A stretch of DNA of 64,000 bases, from contig OX352761.1 in NCBI GenBank assembly GCA_947095585.1, positions 106,792,390 through 106,856,389 on the forward strand, given 5' to 3'. Below are positions 24,251 through 36,818 of this stretch, one piece after another. Every line of letters begins with the position of its first letter. Within the stretch, counting starts at the first letter, position 1. Made by a program: the position numbers and the translations under genes. Origin of the DNA: Nephrocerus scutellatus (lineage: Eukaryota > Arthropoda > Insecta > Diptera > Pipunculidae). Under the pieces are notes generated by a model. That model saw only the letters and a list, made by a program, of their open reading frames with translations. It ran no database searches and was not told the DNA's origin.

Positions 24251-27200
24251 GAGGAAATTGAATTAAATTCATCAGAAGACCTATTTTGGTCGCAAAAAGC
24301 GAGTCGGAAAGTGAAAAGTGACAAGTGAAATCGTATACTTAGGAGGTGTATAGCATACAATTTTATTGTTTAATGAGAGAATCTAGTACAAAATCAATTA
24401 AAAATATGTGTGTAATATAAAATCTTTTTTGTTTTTCAATTGGAACTTTTTGTTTTATAAATATTTTTATCGTGTACTGCAATATACTCTTTAAGAACCT
24501 GTAATATACTCCCTGCCAAAAATGTTAACAGCAGCACTGCTCTTGACAGAAGAACAAAATCAAGTTATACCAATGCGTTAGAAAATCATGCTAACACACA
24601 CACAACACCTACTAACACTGCAAACTAACAGCTCTGCAGGAGGTGAACTCACTTTTCACTTTCCGACTCGCTTCTTGCGACAAAAATCGGCCTTCAGAAT
24701 GTATACATATCACACAAAGCAAGAAAAAATGAGTTTTACGATTACATTGCTCAGTCAATTGCAAAAATCGATTATCTACATTGCGCTCTCTTGCGATTGC
24801 GATTGCGATTTTTATTCATCTCTCTTTATCTCTCCAATTTCCTTCACAACGTATATCTCTTAAGGGTTTGCTCTTCTTTGCATGCCGTACGTATGGTTGT
24901 GGATACTGAGAAATGTCAGTGAATTTTAAATTCTAATAAAACAATTCACTTTTTTACATATAGATGTTTGTTATTTAAAGTTCATTTTTGTAATACTTTT
25001 CCTCTATTTATGTATCCCAATTTATATCCATTTTTTAACTATCAAGAATGCTGCTTCTTTTCTTTCTTTCTATTTTTAAATATTTGCCTTTTGTCATCAG
25101 TTTTAAGCTACTCCCTTTCCTCTCTTTTTTTTTTGATTTCTCTTTGTTTTTTTACCACTGAAGCAGTATGGGATCACCACACCACCCACCATTTAAGTCG
25201 TACTCCTCCTCTCTTAAACTATTGAACAAATAATGACAAAAATAAAAATACAAAACGAAAATTGTTAATTGTTATTAATTTTTTGTGTTAAATCAATTTT
25301 TTTTACTAATTACGTATACTAAGATGAAGAAATGAAAAATTAGGTGTACGCGCAGACGAAAAAAAAGGAAAAAGAAAATAAAAACAAAGGAGGAGGGAAA
25401 AACTTAATGTGGCTTGGCTCAATTTCTCTCCTCCTTCTTTCTTTAGCAAAAAATGAATCGATTAGTTATACTAGAAAATATAAGGAAAAATAAAAATATT
25501 TACTATTATATAATAGAAACTTTTCTTTTTTTATTTTATAAAATCGAATTAAAATTAACAAACTCTAATGGATTGATATGATATGAGTTAATTATTTGTG
25601 TTTTTTCTTGTGTGCTAAATTTGTTAAATGCAATTCTTATGATACCTACCTAAATAGTAATTGAATTTAATATTGTAACTAATGCAACCAACAAAATGGA
25701 CAATCCTCTCTAACCTCCTCTTACAACTCGTCAGACAAAAAAAAAGAAAACATTAAAACTTTACTTCTCGAACCACACTTCCCCACAAGAGCTTAACTTT
25801 TAAGAAGAGATTAAAATACGAATACAAAAACGCAAAACCCTGACGAGTGTATATATAATTTTTTTAAGATGTTAGCGATTCACAGATGATTTTTTTTTAT
25901 AAAGAAAATAATTAAAAATTTTAAAAGCTAACGACGAGTGATAAACTAAAATCAGAATGATGAGATGAATCAATCAATGATTTGGCCTATTTCGTTTGCC
26001 TTCTTATTTTTTGTGTTTCTTACTGTTAAACATTAAGATTAATATTACACTTATATTTATATATATATTATATATATATTTTAAAATTTGCAATTGTTCG
26101 TAATTTGTGTTGTTTTCTTATTTGTGCTAACAAACGTACGTATTTAATGTTTCTGTTTATTGTTTGTTGTCATCATTTTTACTATCTTACGATAACAGCT
26201 TCCTCCAAAGAATTCACTATCCAGTAACCTATTTATAATAAACATACACAGAAATACATATACACACACAATGCAGATATTGCTAATGCACATGCTAATA
26301 TAATATAAATATATAAACACAAAAAACATTTATTTTACTTTTGGTTGTTCATAAACGAACTAATTTTGGCTTTTTCTTGTGTAATTTTTATGTGTTCTCA
26401 TCTTTATTTTCGTATATTTATTTAATTATGTTACTTAACATAAACAAAATCAACAATCCATTCCCTGCTTTGCTAACATAATTATACAATATTTTTTATC
26501 AAAAAAAAAAGTACAAACTTTCCATCTGCATTATTACAAAAGTAAAAATAGTTCAACACATATACATATACACAATACGCATATATATATATAATATTTA
26601 TAAATTTTAATTATTTTAATTTAAAACACTAATCGATTCGTTTTTATTGTTATTATTTTCTTTTGTAAAACAAAAACAAGAAATATTAATATTTTGAAAT
26701 ATCAACTTAATTCTTTATAATTTTTTTATTAATTTTTTTATTAATTTTTTTACATTTTTACTACGTTTCCTACAACACTTATACCTCCACACAAAAGACA
26801 CACAGACAGTCATTGCCATTAATCAGCCAGCTAATACTTCGTTTTTTTATTTTTGTAAAATTATTTTTGTTTTTTAGTTTACTTTTCTTTTTAACATTTT
26901 AATCTTTATAATGAAAACGAATTTATAATGAAAAATGTGGATTTTTTCTTAATTGGCTGGTTTGTTTATCTACCATAAATGTTGTACTGTTGTTGTAACA
27001 TTTTATTAATGATTTTTTGTTCCTTTTTTCAACAATGCGTCACGTCGGGAATTTTTTTAAACAAAAATCCGCCAACTGGATTTACACTGCATCATGTGAT
27101 GTTCAACGTTTGACATCTTTTGCAGAGACAATACGAACGTGCGGTGGTTGCATTTTTAAAAATTCTAAGCATAAAAAGACAGATAAAATAGTAGATAAGC

Positions 27201-27649
27201 TACCCCGTGATATGCAGCTGAAATACCTATCTTTATGATGTTGCATTTTGTTCGTTATTAGTTTGGTTTTCTTTAACAGTATAACATCGATAATTCGTAA
27301 TACTAATTGGTTGAGAGTTTTATTATTTATTCAGATTTTCGAATTATCTTAAAGAAAATGACGGAAAAACGCGAATCGCCGATTTTATTTAATATATTCG
27401 CATACTACACATTTTCCAATTGTAATTCAGATGCGTTTCAGATGTTTTTCAGATAATTCAACTGTTTATCACAGAAAGTGTCAATTGTAATTTAGGTAGC
27501 GTCAATTGTTTGTCAATTGTGTAAATGTAAAAAAACTTCGTTTTTTATGTATACATAGAACATAAGTATGTACATGTATACATAGAAACACGCCACACAG
27601 CCCTTTATTATTTGGTAATAATCGCCAAAATATCTGTTTTTTAGAGGTC

Positions 27650-28235
27650 ATTTCGCGCGACACGCGTCAAACTCGGGATGTCAAAATTGTCCCCTAACAT
27701 TTAACCTCTCACAAAAATTCAGTTGTGCGAAAGGTGGTTGAAAAATACCTCAAAAAACAAGAAAATGGCGCGATTTCAAATCACACGCGCCACACGCAAA
27801 ACGCGACACGATTCATACGCGGAATATTAAAAATGATATTTTAGACTTAGACACTAACCTCTCTAGGTCGTGTGGAGGAAGGTGGTTAAAAAGGACCTCA
27901 AAACAGTCGAAAAAAAATGTCAACCCATCACACGTGGCACACGCGACACTCGCCATACGAGGAGTAGAAAAAATGCTATTTTAGACTTCACAAAATTTCA
28001 GAATATAAAAATGCTATTTTAGACTTAAACACTCAGCTCTCTAGGTCGTGTGGAAGATGATTAAAAAGGACCTCAAAGAAGTCGAAAATACAGACAAAAA
28101 GGGGTCAAGTCAAGGTTAATAAAAGTTTTTAAAAAGTAATATGCTTGAAATATTTTCAATATCTTCACCAAGTCAATACATATTAAACCATAGTGGAGTT
28201 CCTGCTGTTGCAGGTCCTGGTGTTATTCAACAGAT
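27650..28235. repeat. Diverged internal repeats around CTAGGTCGTGTG
   Basis: Blocks with AACCTCTCTAGGTCGTGTGG, then GGTGGTTAAAAAGGACCTCA and a run with GTCGAAAA, recur near 27855 and 28035, with a more diverged form at 27700. Another copy of the last block lies at 29225-29315. The relic mariner and a MITE sit between the last two copies, which suggests they were inserted into an older repeat. Confidence 0.65.
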
Positions 28236-28244
28236 ACGAGACCG

Positions 28245-28734
28245 GGCTGAAAAGTAATCAACCTACTCAAGAAAACATAACTTTCTCAAAATAGGTCTCT
28301 GTTTGAGCCATTTCTTGAGATTTGCAAATAGATAATAATCGGAGGGGACCAAATCTGGAAGTTTTATTTCAAATCGGCGTCGACCCATCATGACTTTTTT
28401 CGGCTTCAATTCGCCAGGAGCAGCCCACTGTTTCGACTGTTCCTTTGTCTCTGGGGTGTTGCGATGGATACATGATTCGGCTACGGTTACGAAAACGGAT
28501 CAAAATCTCCCTTTTGTCGCGGTTGAAGTTGTCACACGGTCGTGCTTATTGTCAAAAGAACGCAAACGCGGCAGCCATCTGGCAGCGAACTTCCTCATTC
28601 CCAAATAATCATGCAATATGAAAATACCCACCAGCCTTAGCGATCTCGCATACCTTCACTCTACGATCGTCAATTACCATACAATAGATTTTATCGACCA
28701 TTTCTGATATGGTGACCTCTTTTTGACGGCTCAT
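28245..28734 (-). pseudogene. Internally deleted mariner-family transposase
   Basis: From an ATG at 28734 on the - strand the translation begins MSRQKEVTISEMVDKIYCMV, DDRRVKVCEIA, which is the N-terminal helix-turn-helix region of mariner transposases. Further on (near 28480) come FVTVAESCIHRNTPETKEQS, matching the region of the first catalytic residue, where the usual Asp of VDET is Ala. Near 28340 follow PDLVPSDYYLF and WLKQRPIL, which belong beyond the second Asp. So the segment with the second catalytic Asp is deleted, and at least two frameshifts are present. Confidence 0.75.
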
Positions 28735-28765
28735 CGAAAAAAATGCACTTAATGCCTTAATTCAT

Positions 28766-28923
28766 GGGTCGAATTACCGCATACGTGACTGAATAATGTT
28801 TGGCATGATCGCTTACGACGATCGTTAACGACTGACGAGTAGTGATCATCCCAATGTAAATACTTGATCACTCGTTATCGTATAAATTGCATTCACTCCT
28901 TAACTGATGTCGTAATTCAACCC
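28766..28923. mobile_element. MITE-like element with GGGTCGAATTAC ends, copy 1
   Basis: The left end reads GGGTCGAATTAC and the right end is its near-complement (GTAATTCAACCC). The interior matches, in reverse orientation, the element at 61557-61699: both share ATTTACATTG-type, ACTACTCGTCA-type and GGCATGATCG-type blocks in the same relative order. No coding capacity. Confidence 0.75.
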
Positions 28924-29324
28924 CAGTTGTCTAATATTTCATTGTTGATATCAAAGGTGCGGAGTCACCATAACATAATCGTTCAGTTCGGTGTTGATCT
29001 CATCGTTGGTTTTTTTTTTTTTTTTAAAACACGTATCTTCTCACTGCACGATACTCAATTTTATTCATTTTTCATTTTTGTAAAAACACAAGAGTTCTTC
29101 GCTTTCAATGACTGTCATACACAAACTAAACGATGCAACTGGCAGAAAATTCGACAGAAAAAATTTGAAGGATAGTATGTACGAAAGCCCGCTCTCTCGT
29201 ACTACTTTATTTAGAGGAAAAACTTTCGCTAGGTCGTGTGAAAGGTGGTTAAAAAGAACCCAAATGAGTCGAAAATACAGACAAACAGGGGTCAAGTCAA
29301 GTTAAATAAAAGTTTTTCATAAAA

Positions 29325-29545
29325 CTTTCTGAATCGCAATTAACTAAATTAAAGTTAACTGAATTACAGCTACCGCTTTCTGAATTACAGTTAACGCATT
29401 CTGAGTTACAATGATTCTTTCGGAATTACAACGATCCTTTCTGAATTACAGTTAACGCTTTTTGTATTTCAATTGACGCCTTCTAAATAAGAATTGACTA
29501 ATCTGAATTATAATTGACGCTTTCTCAATTACAATGACTTTTTTT
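29325..29545. repeat. Short-unit minisatellite
   Basis: About nine degenerate units of roughly 20-25 bp, based on CTTTCTGAATTACAGTTAACG. It is intronic and AT-rich. Confidence 0.8.
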
Positions 29546-31332
29546 TTTTAATTACAACTAGAAAAGCTGTAGTATTTAAAAAAATAATACTTTACTTCAA
29601 GCTTAGAGTACAATAGTGATGGGAACCCAAATAATAATGAATATCTTGAAACATGTTTTAAGACATTCATTGCAGACCTCTAATTATCTAATACCCTATC
29701 TTCTTCCTTCTAATATGCTTATTGCTGACTGCCAGAAAGGTTGACATCAATACGTTTGCCATCAGCTAATGTCATATTTGATCTGTTGCTGACAAATAAT
29801 TTGGAATGGTGGATTGGCCAACACTTTATCACTTATTTTTTTTTTCCATTCTTTTTTGTCCTCAAAGCTATCTGACAACTGTACCACTGTACCACTTCCG
29901 ATAACATTTTTGACTTAATTTTATTTTTATTCAATTAAGAACGACCACACAGGTTGACATTCGACTATGTTCCCATTCTTTCACATAGTTTTCCTATTCC
30001 TGATTTGTTTGCTAGGTTTTGATAAGTTTGAGTACAGAGAGAGAACATGGAAGCAAATATTTTAATAACTGTAGTGATGTTAAATTCGAAGAGTGTAAAT
30101 CCGGTCATGGTAGGGACTGTCGCATTGTCGTCTAAATCAAGGAGAAAACAGTACAACGTTTAAAAGTGATTTATAAACTTTATTTTGTTCATTCTCTTTT
30201 ATCGCACCCTTTTTTGATTTTTTTTTTGCTTTTTTATTTTCTTCTTAATTTTTTCCTCTACATCTTTTCTCCCTTTTTTCACTTTGTTTCTTTTTATAAA
30301 CTTTAATTCCAGCATCAATTGGAGTTTTCGCATAAATTCTAAAATATCAAACAAAGAAATCTCAAAATCAAAATATTAACTTTCAATATTAATTTCGCTA
30401 CATAACGCAAATTCAAAATGCTCTCTTCAAGATCGATCGATGACTCTCCTCTAGTTATGTTTCAGCCATCCAACTATTTCCAATGTTTTTCGTTTTCCTA
30501 TTTTACATTTAACTCTCCTTTTGTTTATTGTTATTTATGTGGACATTTATTAGCAAATTATAAATGCAATTTCTACGTTTTTTTGCATCTGAATTGTACC
30601 TTTTTGCCAATAAAAAAATTAAATTAAAATGAACAAACGAAGCTTCTTTATGTCGTCAAACACAGAAAATGACTTGTGCAAAGGAAAGGACAAAATTTTC
30701 TCTTACTGCGAAGTGTCTCGAAAACTTTCCATTTTTATGGCACCCTTGAGACCCTTATTATTACCTTATTATATTATTATTATTAGTATTTTTAAAATTA
30801 TCTTTTTATCTATTTGTAGTCCTATTTTGTTTAATCCTTTCTTTTAATTTCTGACATGAGGAAATCATTATTGGGAAAAATGTTGTTACTTTAATTTGAT
30901 TGGTTGAATTCAATGTACATGGATGCTTACGGTATGGTCTGATTACAACTGTATCGAACTTGGAATTACCTAACTGTATTTTACAAATAAGCCCAGTAAG
31001 ATACAATACTTTGTTAAAAAAGGTTTTGAGTTAAGTTATTATCTCATCGGAATGTCGACGACTTAAGAACATTTATAAGGATTTGACTTACATACTTTAT
31101 GCAATTTGAGTTTTTTTTGTTTAAATTTTCTTTGTCTTTATCATAAGACTACTCTTGAAAGTGGAAGACAAAGTTCCTACAGGTTGGTACGATTAGTTTT
31201 CTTAGAAAACCTAAAATGTAGTTTTGATAGTACTTTGGTCCTCGATTCCCGATCTGTGAAGCTGTGAAATGATGAATTTCTTCACCGATTATTTTTTGTG
31301 ATAAAATGAGAAACGTCAAAACTGTTCCATAT

Positions 31333-31700
31333 TGTTATGGAATTTAGGCTCTCTAGAGCTCGTAATGGATTTTGCAAATAAAAGCACAGCAGGGGTTCGT
31401 TGGTTTACAAAAAATTCATTTTTATTTAACAAATAGCAACATTTCAGAAATTTACACTGGTGATTACTTAATACTATTATTCACATAGGCGGTAGCTCTA
31501 TGTACATGCCAAGTAGTCGGGTACAATTACCAATAACTAACTAACTGAGAAGATATATGGGGTATTTATACCAGTTTTGAGAGGATTTGATTCTTTGATT
31601 AAATAAATTATATAAAGAACCTCCTAGCATATACCAGAACATTCTGATATAACTTATATAAAATTCTCCACAACAGATTTCAACACATATAATTTTATAA
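31333..31700 (-). mobile_element. Solo-LTR-like block, copy 2
   Basis: A diverged relative of 13620-14109: the - strand has a TATAAATA box near 31566, AATAAA near 31420, and the ending ATTTGCAAAATCC, CCTAAATT, ATAACA. An RTE-like fragment lies directly beside its upstream end (31704), so the left part of the LTR may be missing. Confidence 0.5.
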
Positions 31701-31703
31701 ACA

Positions 31704-31865
31704 GTCATCATCATCATATTTGGCTCTACAACCGGGGTCCGGTCCTGGCCTCCCGCAAAAAGTCTCTCTATCGGTCCCGATTTCGAGCCGATGTCATCCA
31801 GTTTGGCATCCCTAAATTCTGGGCGTCCTGGTCTACTCCATCCTTTCAGTGAAGGCTCGGCCATG
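31704..31865 (-). mobile_element. RTE-like non-LTR retrotransposon, copy B (3' end only)
   Basis: About 160 bp match the last part of copies at 60450-60600 and 63090-63240, including the residues GRPEFRDAKLDDIGSKSG in a shadow frame and the ATG-repeat tail. Severely 5'-truncated, as is usual for target-primed reverse transcription. Confidence 0.85.
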
Positions 31866-31869
31866 AACC

Positions 31870-32960
31870 ATCCGATTTCATTAAATAACTTGGAGTGGTT
31901 TTTGTCATAAAGGGAATCTTTCGTAGGCGAGAGGTCTCCGAGGCCCCTTCCATTTTGTCACAGAAGACCCGCCAAGACTTCCTTTGTGGCTTTTATTTCC
32001 CTCTTATAATTTCTGAGAAGTTCCTTGTAGGAATCTCATTCCAGAGCCACTCCCGTTCTTTTGGCTTTATTTAATGCTTTCCTGATTGCCTTCTGATAGG
32101 TCCCTAACTTCGCGGACCACCAAGTTAGCTTTTGTTTGCCCTTTGGTTTTATCACAGGGCAGGCAGCATCAAAGGAGCGATTCAGTATCTACCATGGTAT
32201 CTATCTCCTTTATAGTTACTAGTGGCTTTGAAGCCACCGGTAGTAGTTTCCCTATAGATAACCCAGTTTGCCCTTTTCTTATTTTTAAAGGACTCACGAA
32301 GGGCAGGTTTGATTAAATAGCGATGGTTTGAGAATGAGTGTTCTTTTGCAACCTTCCATTCTTTTACCTTATACGCTATAAATTCTGATACGTGATTTAC
32401 ATCGAGTACCTACTTCTCGCCTATTCTTTGTTATGAAAGTTGGCTCTTGGCCAATATTACATATATCGAGGTTCGTATTTAGTAAGTATTAAAAAAATGA
32501 CTCCTCTCTCATTTACGTCGGTGCTGCCCCATACTGTGTGATGAGCATTTGCATCGCATCCTAGGATCGCCCAATTTTCCTCTTCTTTGCATCAGAGATG
32601 AGCTCCTCCAGTATTTCTGATGGAGTCTGCTTTTCCCGGTCTATGTATGCAGAAACCAGCCAGCATTTTTTTTTCCGACTTCAATGCTGGCCGCAGTTAT
32701 GTCGCTGTCACTATATTGTGATAAAAGGAATATATTCAGGTTAGTTTTACCCAGAATACAAGATCTAATCTTCTCTGACTTACTAGAGTATAGGACTTTA
32801 TATCCTTTAAGTCCGAGCCCACAAATCTTAGCTCCATTTATCCATGGCTCTTGGATTAGGACGAGATCTTCCCCCGTTTTTGCTAATCTAAGTAGAAGTG
32901 CTGCCGAAGCAGTTGGTATGGTGAAGTTTTATCTGAATAATGTTTAATATCTTTCTACTT
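31870..32960 (-). mobile_element. Non-LTR endonuclease-domain relic (R1/LOA/I group)
   Basis: The - strand translation shows, in order and with frameshifts, LVLIQEPWINGAKICGL (near 32870; the Glu of the APE-type catalytic site), SDSDITAASIEV (32715), VSAYIDREKQTPSEILEEL (32655), DICNIGQEPTFITKNRREVL (32450) and EHSFSNHRYL (32335), where the final His motif is usually SDH. This order is that of an apurinic/apyrimidinic-like endonuclease of a non-LTR element. The segment beyond 32960 to about 33190 may be the preceding ORF1 but is not recognisable. Confidence 0.7.
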
Positions 32961-33199
32961 ACCTTCGCCGGAACATTCCGTCTCGTTCCCCTTCAACTCT
33001 ATCACCGTCTTGTTGACAGCGCTTTCTTCCATGGAGTCCGACAAGTTTTCCTCGTCAGGCCCCAAGGCAAAAAGGTTACCCATCCTCGATACCAGAGAGG
33101 ATTCGCTGGACCGACTAAGTTACCCTTAGCCTCTTCTTGTTTCACGATCTTCCAACTTGATGTCCATGGCAGTAAGTTTAAATAAATAAAAAAATAAAA

Positions 33200-33520
33200 A
33201 ACCCTCTGATCTACGAGGCATTCATTCGCTCCCAACTTGAGTATAACTGTAATGTCTGCTCAGGTGCACCTAAGACAACCTTGCATCTGCTTGACAGAAT
33301 ACAAAACCGTGCGATAAAACTTATCGGTGACGTAAACATAGCGAAATCAATAGATTCGCTTTAACATCGTAGGAACGTTTAAGGGTTCACTTCAAAAACG
33401 GACTACTGTAAAGGCGTTTTCGGCGTTCGGTGTACAGTAATGCAGAAAAATAGGTGATCACTACTTTTCATCATAAGCTCAAAGAACGGTTTGAAATTAT
33501 ACAACAAACACCGAACACTG
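33200..33520 (+). mobile_element. Jockey-like non-LTR fragment
   Basis: Translates to RSQLEYNCNVCSGAPKTTLH, LLDRIQNRAIKLIGDV and then a stop and shift. The same block is at 63540-63600 on the - strand (YNCIVWAGAPKTTLHLLD), so this is another copy of that family. Confidence 0.75.
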
Positions 33521-33527
33521 AAAGAAA

Positions 33528-35480
33528 CTTCTTCTTCTTATGGCCTATATCCTCTTGTGAGTCCCATGGCATTCAGGCCATCGCGTGCGATTCCTGGCAA
33601 TGAGCTTCAGCTCTCTCCAACTCTTCCCTAATTGCCGTGACTCCTCCTCAACTGTTCTTTCTGCGCCATGTATTTCTTGGACGACCTTTTCTTCTGCCAT
33701 CCTGAGATAACGGATTCCATTGCATTGCGTAGTTTGCTATGGAACTGTCGCCTATTCGGAGTGTATGACCAATCCACTGCCACTTCCGTCGTTGGATGGT
33801 TGTGCCTATTGGTTCCCGACTCGTTCTCTGGTAAATATGTTAGAGATACGGTTACCTATTTACGAACGTTTGTTATCTTTTTGTGATAGTAGCGGTCACC
33901 TTCCAAGTGCTGCACCCATACAACAGCACAGATTCAACATTTAAACGGAACAGTCGCAGCTTGGAGTTTAACCTGATCGCTTTGCTTCGCGAAACCTGCT
34001 TGTTCGGCATCGAGTGTATCTTCCAGATGTTCCTTAATTCACTTAAGTACTACTTTGGCTATTACATTTGCGACTTCAGGAAGAACGCAAATGCCTCTCC
34101 AGTTTTCGTACTCCATAAGACTACATTTTTTAGGGAGCTTGACAATCATTCCCTTCTTCCACTCGTCAGGAAAACTTTCTGCCTCCCATGCTCTATCTAC
34201 AAGAGGATATAAAAGCTCTGCTGGTGTCGTTGGAGCGGCACGCAGAAGCTCTGCGGGTATACCATCTAGTCCTACCGACTTGTTTTTCAGTGTGTTGATC
34301 GCGGTAGCGATCTCATCCTTACTGGGAGTTGAGGTGCGAATCCGGAAAATTATTACTTCCGGCAGCTCCGTTTGATTTGGGTGCATATGGTTTGCGAATA
34401 CACGGTTAAGGACCGTATAGAAATGCTCCTTCCATCGCTTGAGCTGATCTTCATCTGAAATGAGTACGGCACCATCTAGGCATTTCTCCGGATGTTGGCT
34501 AGAGCGGTGATCACCTGTCAGCTCTTTGGTGATTCTGCTATCGCACCTGCTCGCTGTTTCCTTTGCTTCTGAGGCCAGGTTGTTAATATAATTACGTTTG
34601 TCACGTCTTACACTACGCTGCACTTCTCTCATTTTGCTTCGATACAGGGACTCTAGCTCGATCCTCGCTGCTGCTGGTTTATCTACAATACGAGCTTTAA
34701 GTAGCTTACGTTCTTCAAACCGCCTCCAGGTATCTTCGGTAAGCCACGTGCACAGCTCCAAAAAGTCGGCTGATCGCCACATGGTCGATTTGGTTGGATG
34801 ATGACTGCCTGTCAGTTGACACCCAGCTGACTTTATGGCAGGTCTTATGCTCAACCATGGTGCCTCCTATGAAAAGGTGGTTGGTGTTGCAGAAATCAAC
34901 AAATCTTTCACCATTGTCATTTCGTTCGCCGATGCCGTGCTTCCCAATTACTTGTCGGAGTCCTTCATTGTCGTTGCCTACCTTGGCATTCAAGTCCCCG
35001 CATCACGATGACGACTTCTCCGTTCGGCGTTGCGTTTAATACAGCGCTTAGCTGATTGTAGAAATTGTCCTTTTCATCCTCACGTGATTTCACGGATCGT
35101 GACGCGCCGTACTCTATTCCGAAATCTGGCCGATAAAATCCTATCACCATGTGGGTGCCAAGAAACAGGCCTCTGCGTTAGCGTTAGCAGCAGACCCACT
35201 CCCGATTCACGGGGACTGCCGGAGGGTTTTCCGGAGTAGAATAGCACAGTGTTACACGTTGGGGATTGGTACTCTCCCGCGTCGAACAATCTTACTTCAC
35301 TCACTCCCAGTATGTCCAAATTATATCGAAGAAACTCACGTTCCAGTTGAAGAAATCTGGCATTTTGAGGTCCTTCACTCCCTGAGTCAAGGAGCGTCCT
35401 CACATTCCACATATATAAGGATTTATAAACATAGTTTCCCAGGGACCACCACTAGGAGGTAAAGCAAGCACTACATTACG
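33528..35480 (-). mobile_element. Second RTE-like non-LTR family, RT core deleted
   Basis: From about 35412 on the - strand come MWNVRTLLDSGSEGPQN, YNLDILGVSEVR (catalytic Glu region of the endonuclease), FYRPDFGIEYGA, NAKVGNDNEG and NQIDHV in shifted frames. A 271-residue stretch (34854-34039) then carries the linker and the start of RT (DEDQLKRWKEHF, NKSVGLDGIPAELLR, NWRGICVLPEVANVIAKV). After 34050 it jumps to the C-terminal region near the 3' end (TRWPECHGTHKR-like), so the catalytic RT motifs A to D are missing. It ends in an AAG-type tail at about 33530. It is a different family from the copies at 49468 and 58332. Confidence 0.75.
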
Positions 35481-35762
35481 AACGAACTTGATTGTTGCGC
35501 TACTGGCTCAAACCAAGTTTTGAGTAGTCAATAGTTTCCCGATCAATCGCAATTCAGATCCCCAAATACTAAAGACTTACAAGATTGTATTGCTTTCCAA
35601 TAAAAGTAGCAAAAAATATTTTTTTTCAAAACCAAAATCTTTACCATCTTAAAAGATACAAGACTTAATAACGTTTTTCAATTGTTAGAGCACGATTACT
35701 ATTATAAAACGGTGTTCATCTTTATTTTCTGTCTAATTACCGGTCTGTAACCGACCGATTCC

Positions 35763-36190
35763 ATTAGCACAATTCCACTGGACACAATTGCACTGGCACA
35801 ATTCCACTTGGCACAATTCAACTTGCATAATTTAACTTGTATAGTTACACGGAAAAGCAAATACAGAAATACACACATTAATATTTTATTTCCGTTGGCA
35901 TGGTTTTAATTTTACTGTGTATCTTTTTTCGTTGTTTATGGTTTTTTTCCAACGTTTTTTTGTATAACATTCGCATTCTTTCTTAAGGTAACTTTTTAAG
36001 TTTAACTTTTTTTATAATTAAACGAATTCAACATGCACAATTCGCGCGCCCGATTTACCAACCTAAATGCGTTTGATTATCAAAAAGTTAAATTGTGCAA
36101 GTTGAATTGTCCAAGTGGAATTGTGTTCAGTGTAATTGTGCCAGTGGAATTGTGTTCAGTGTAATTGTGTCTAGTGGAATTGGCCTAGAA
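35763..36190. mobile_element. Foldback-type element with internally repetitive arms
   Basis: The left arm (35763-35850) has repeated units like ACTGGCACAATTCCACTTGG, and the right arm (36080-36185) has their inverse complements (AATTGTGCCAGTGGAATTGTG and similar). The middle is AT-rich non-coding sequence. Long arms made of tandem short units are the hallmark of Foldback elements (known class); the assignment is inference. Confidence 0.6.
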
Positions 36191-36818
36191 TCAATTATTC
36201 GTTTCTGATAAACCAGCCATACTATTATTCGCAACGACCACAAATAATAACCAATTTTCAAATCGAACCGAACCGATCTTACATGAACAGAGACTTCATC
36301 CAATCAATATAATAAAATTATTTTAAATTGATTGAATTTTACTTCATATGTCTGATTTTTTATTAACTATGCATGGCGATAGCCTCTTGGGAATTGAATT
36401 ATATTAAACTTTCGACATTTTTCCCCAATAATTATTTGTGTATTTTTCAGTCAATTTTACGGTCTTCAAGTAAAAGTAAAAATGCTATAACTACCTACCG
36501 TTAAGTGAAAGTGTGTAATTTTTAATAGAAACTTCTAAATATTTTAGTATATAGTATACCTACCACTAATTAAATTGTTTTTTCTTCAAAAACAAACAGA
36601 AAACATCATTTGTGCAACTGAAATTAATAATTTAAATAATTTTCATTTTTCTCCATTTCTCTTTTCTCTCTCTCTCTCTTTCTTTCTCAAACACGCTCAC
36701 ACAAAAACATACCATACCAACAAACAAACTCTTTCTCTGTCTCTTTATCTTTCTCTTAAATCTTCGTGTCACCGTTATTTGACCTGTTCGTTTGTTCGTT
36801 TGCTTTTCGATCGCCCAG

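Larger units (their letters stand above)
23637..36818 (+). other. Syp: Syp last intron, 13.2 kb
   Basis: Donor GTGAGA, acceptor CGCCCAG ending at 36818. 23637-23975 and 24255-27640 are AT-rich with CT microsatellites. An unexplained open frame at 27034-27238 resembles nothing I know. 29550-31330 shows no supported feature. The segment 27650-35480 is packed with transposon relics listed separately. A possible alternative last exon at 25167 is treated as a finding. Confidence 0.8.

Noticed and set aside
27034..27238. Cys- and Lys-containing frame starting MRHVGNFF
   Set aside because: No recognisable domain, no splice-compatible partner in the Syp frame; left as chance or a decayed element.
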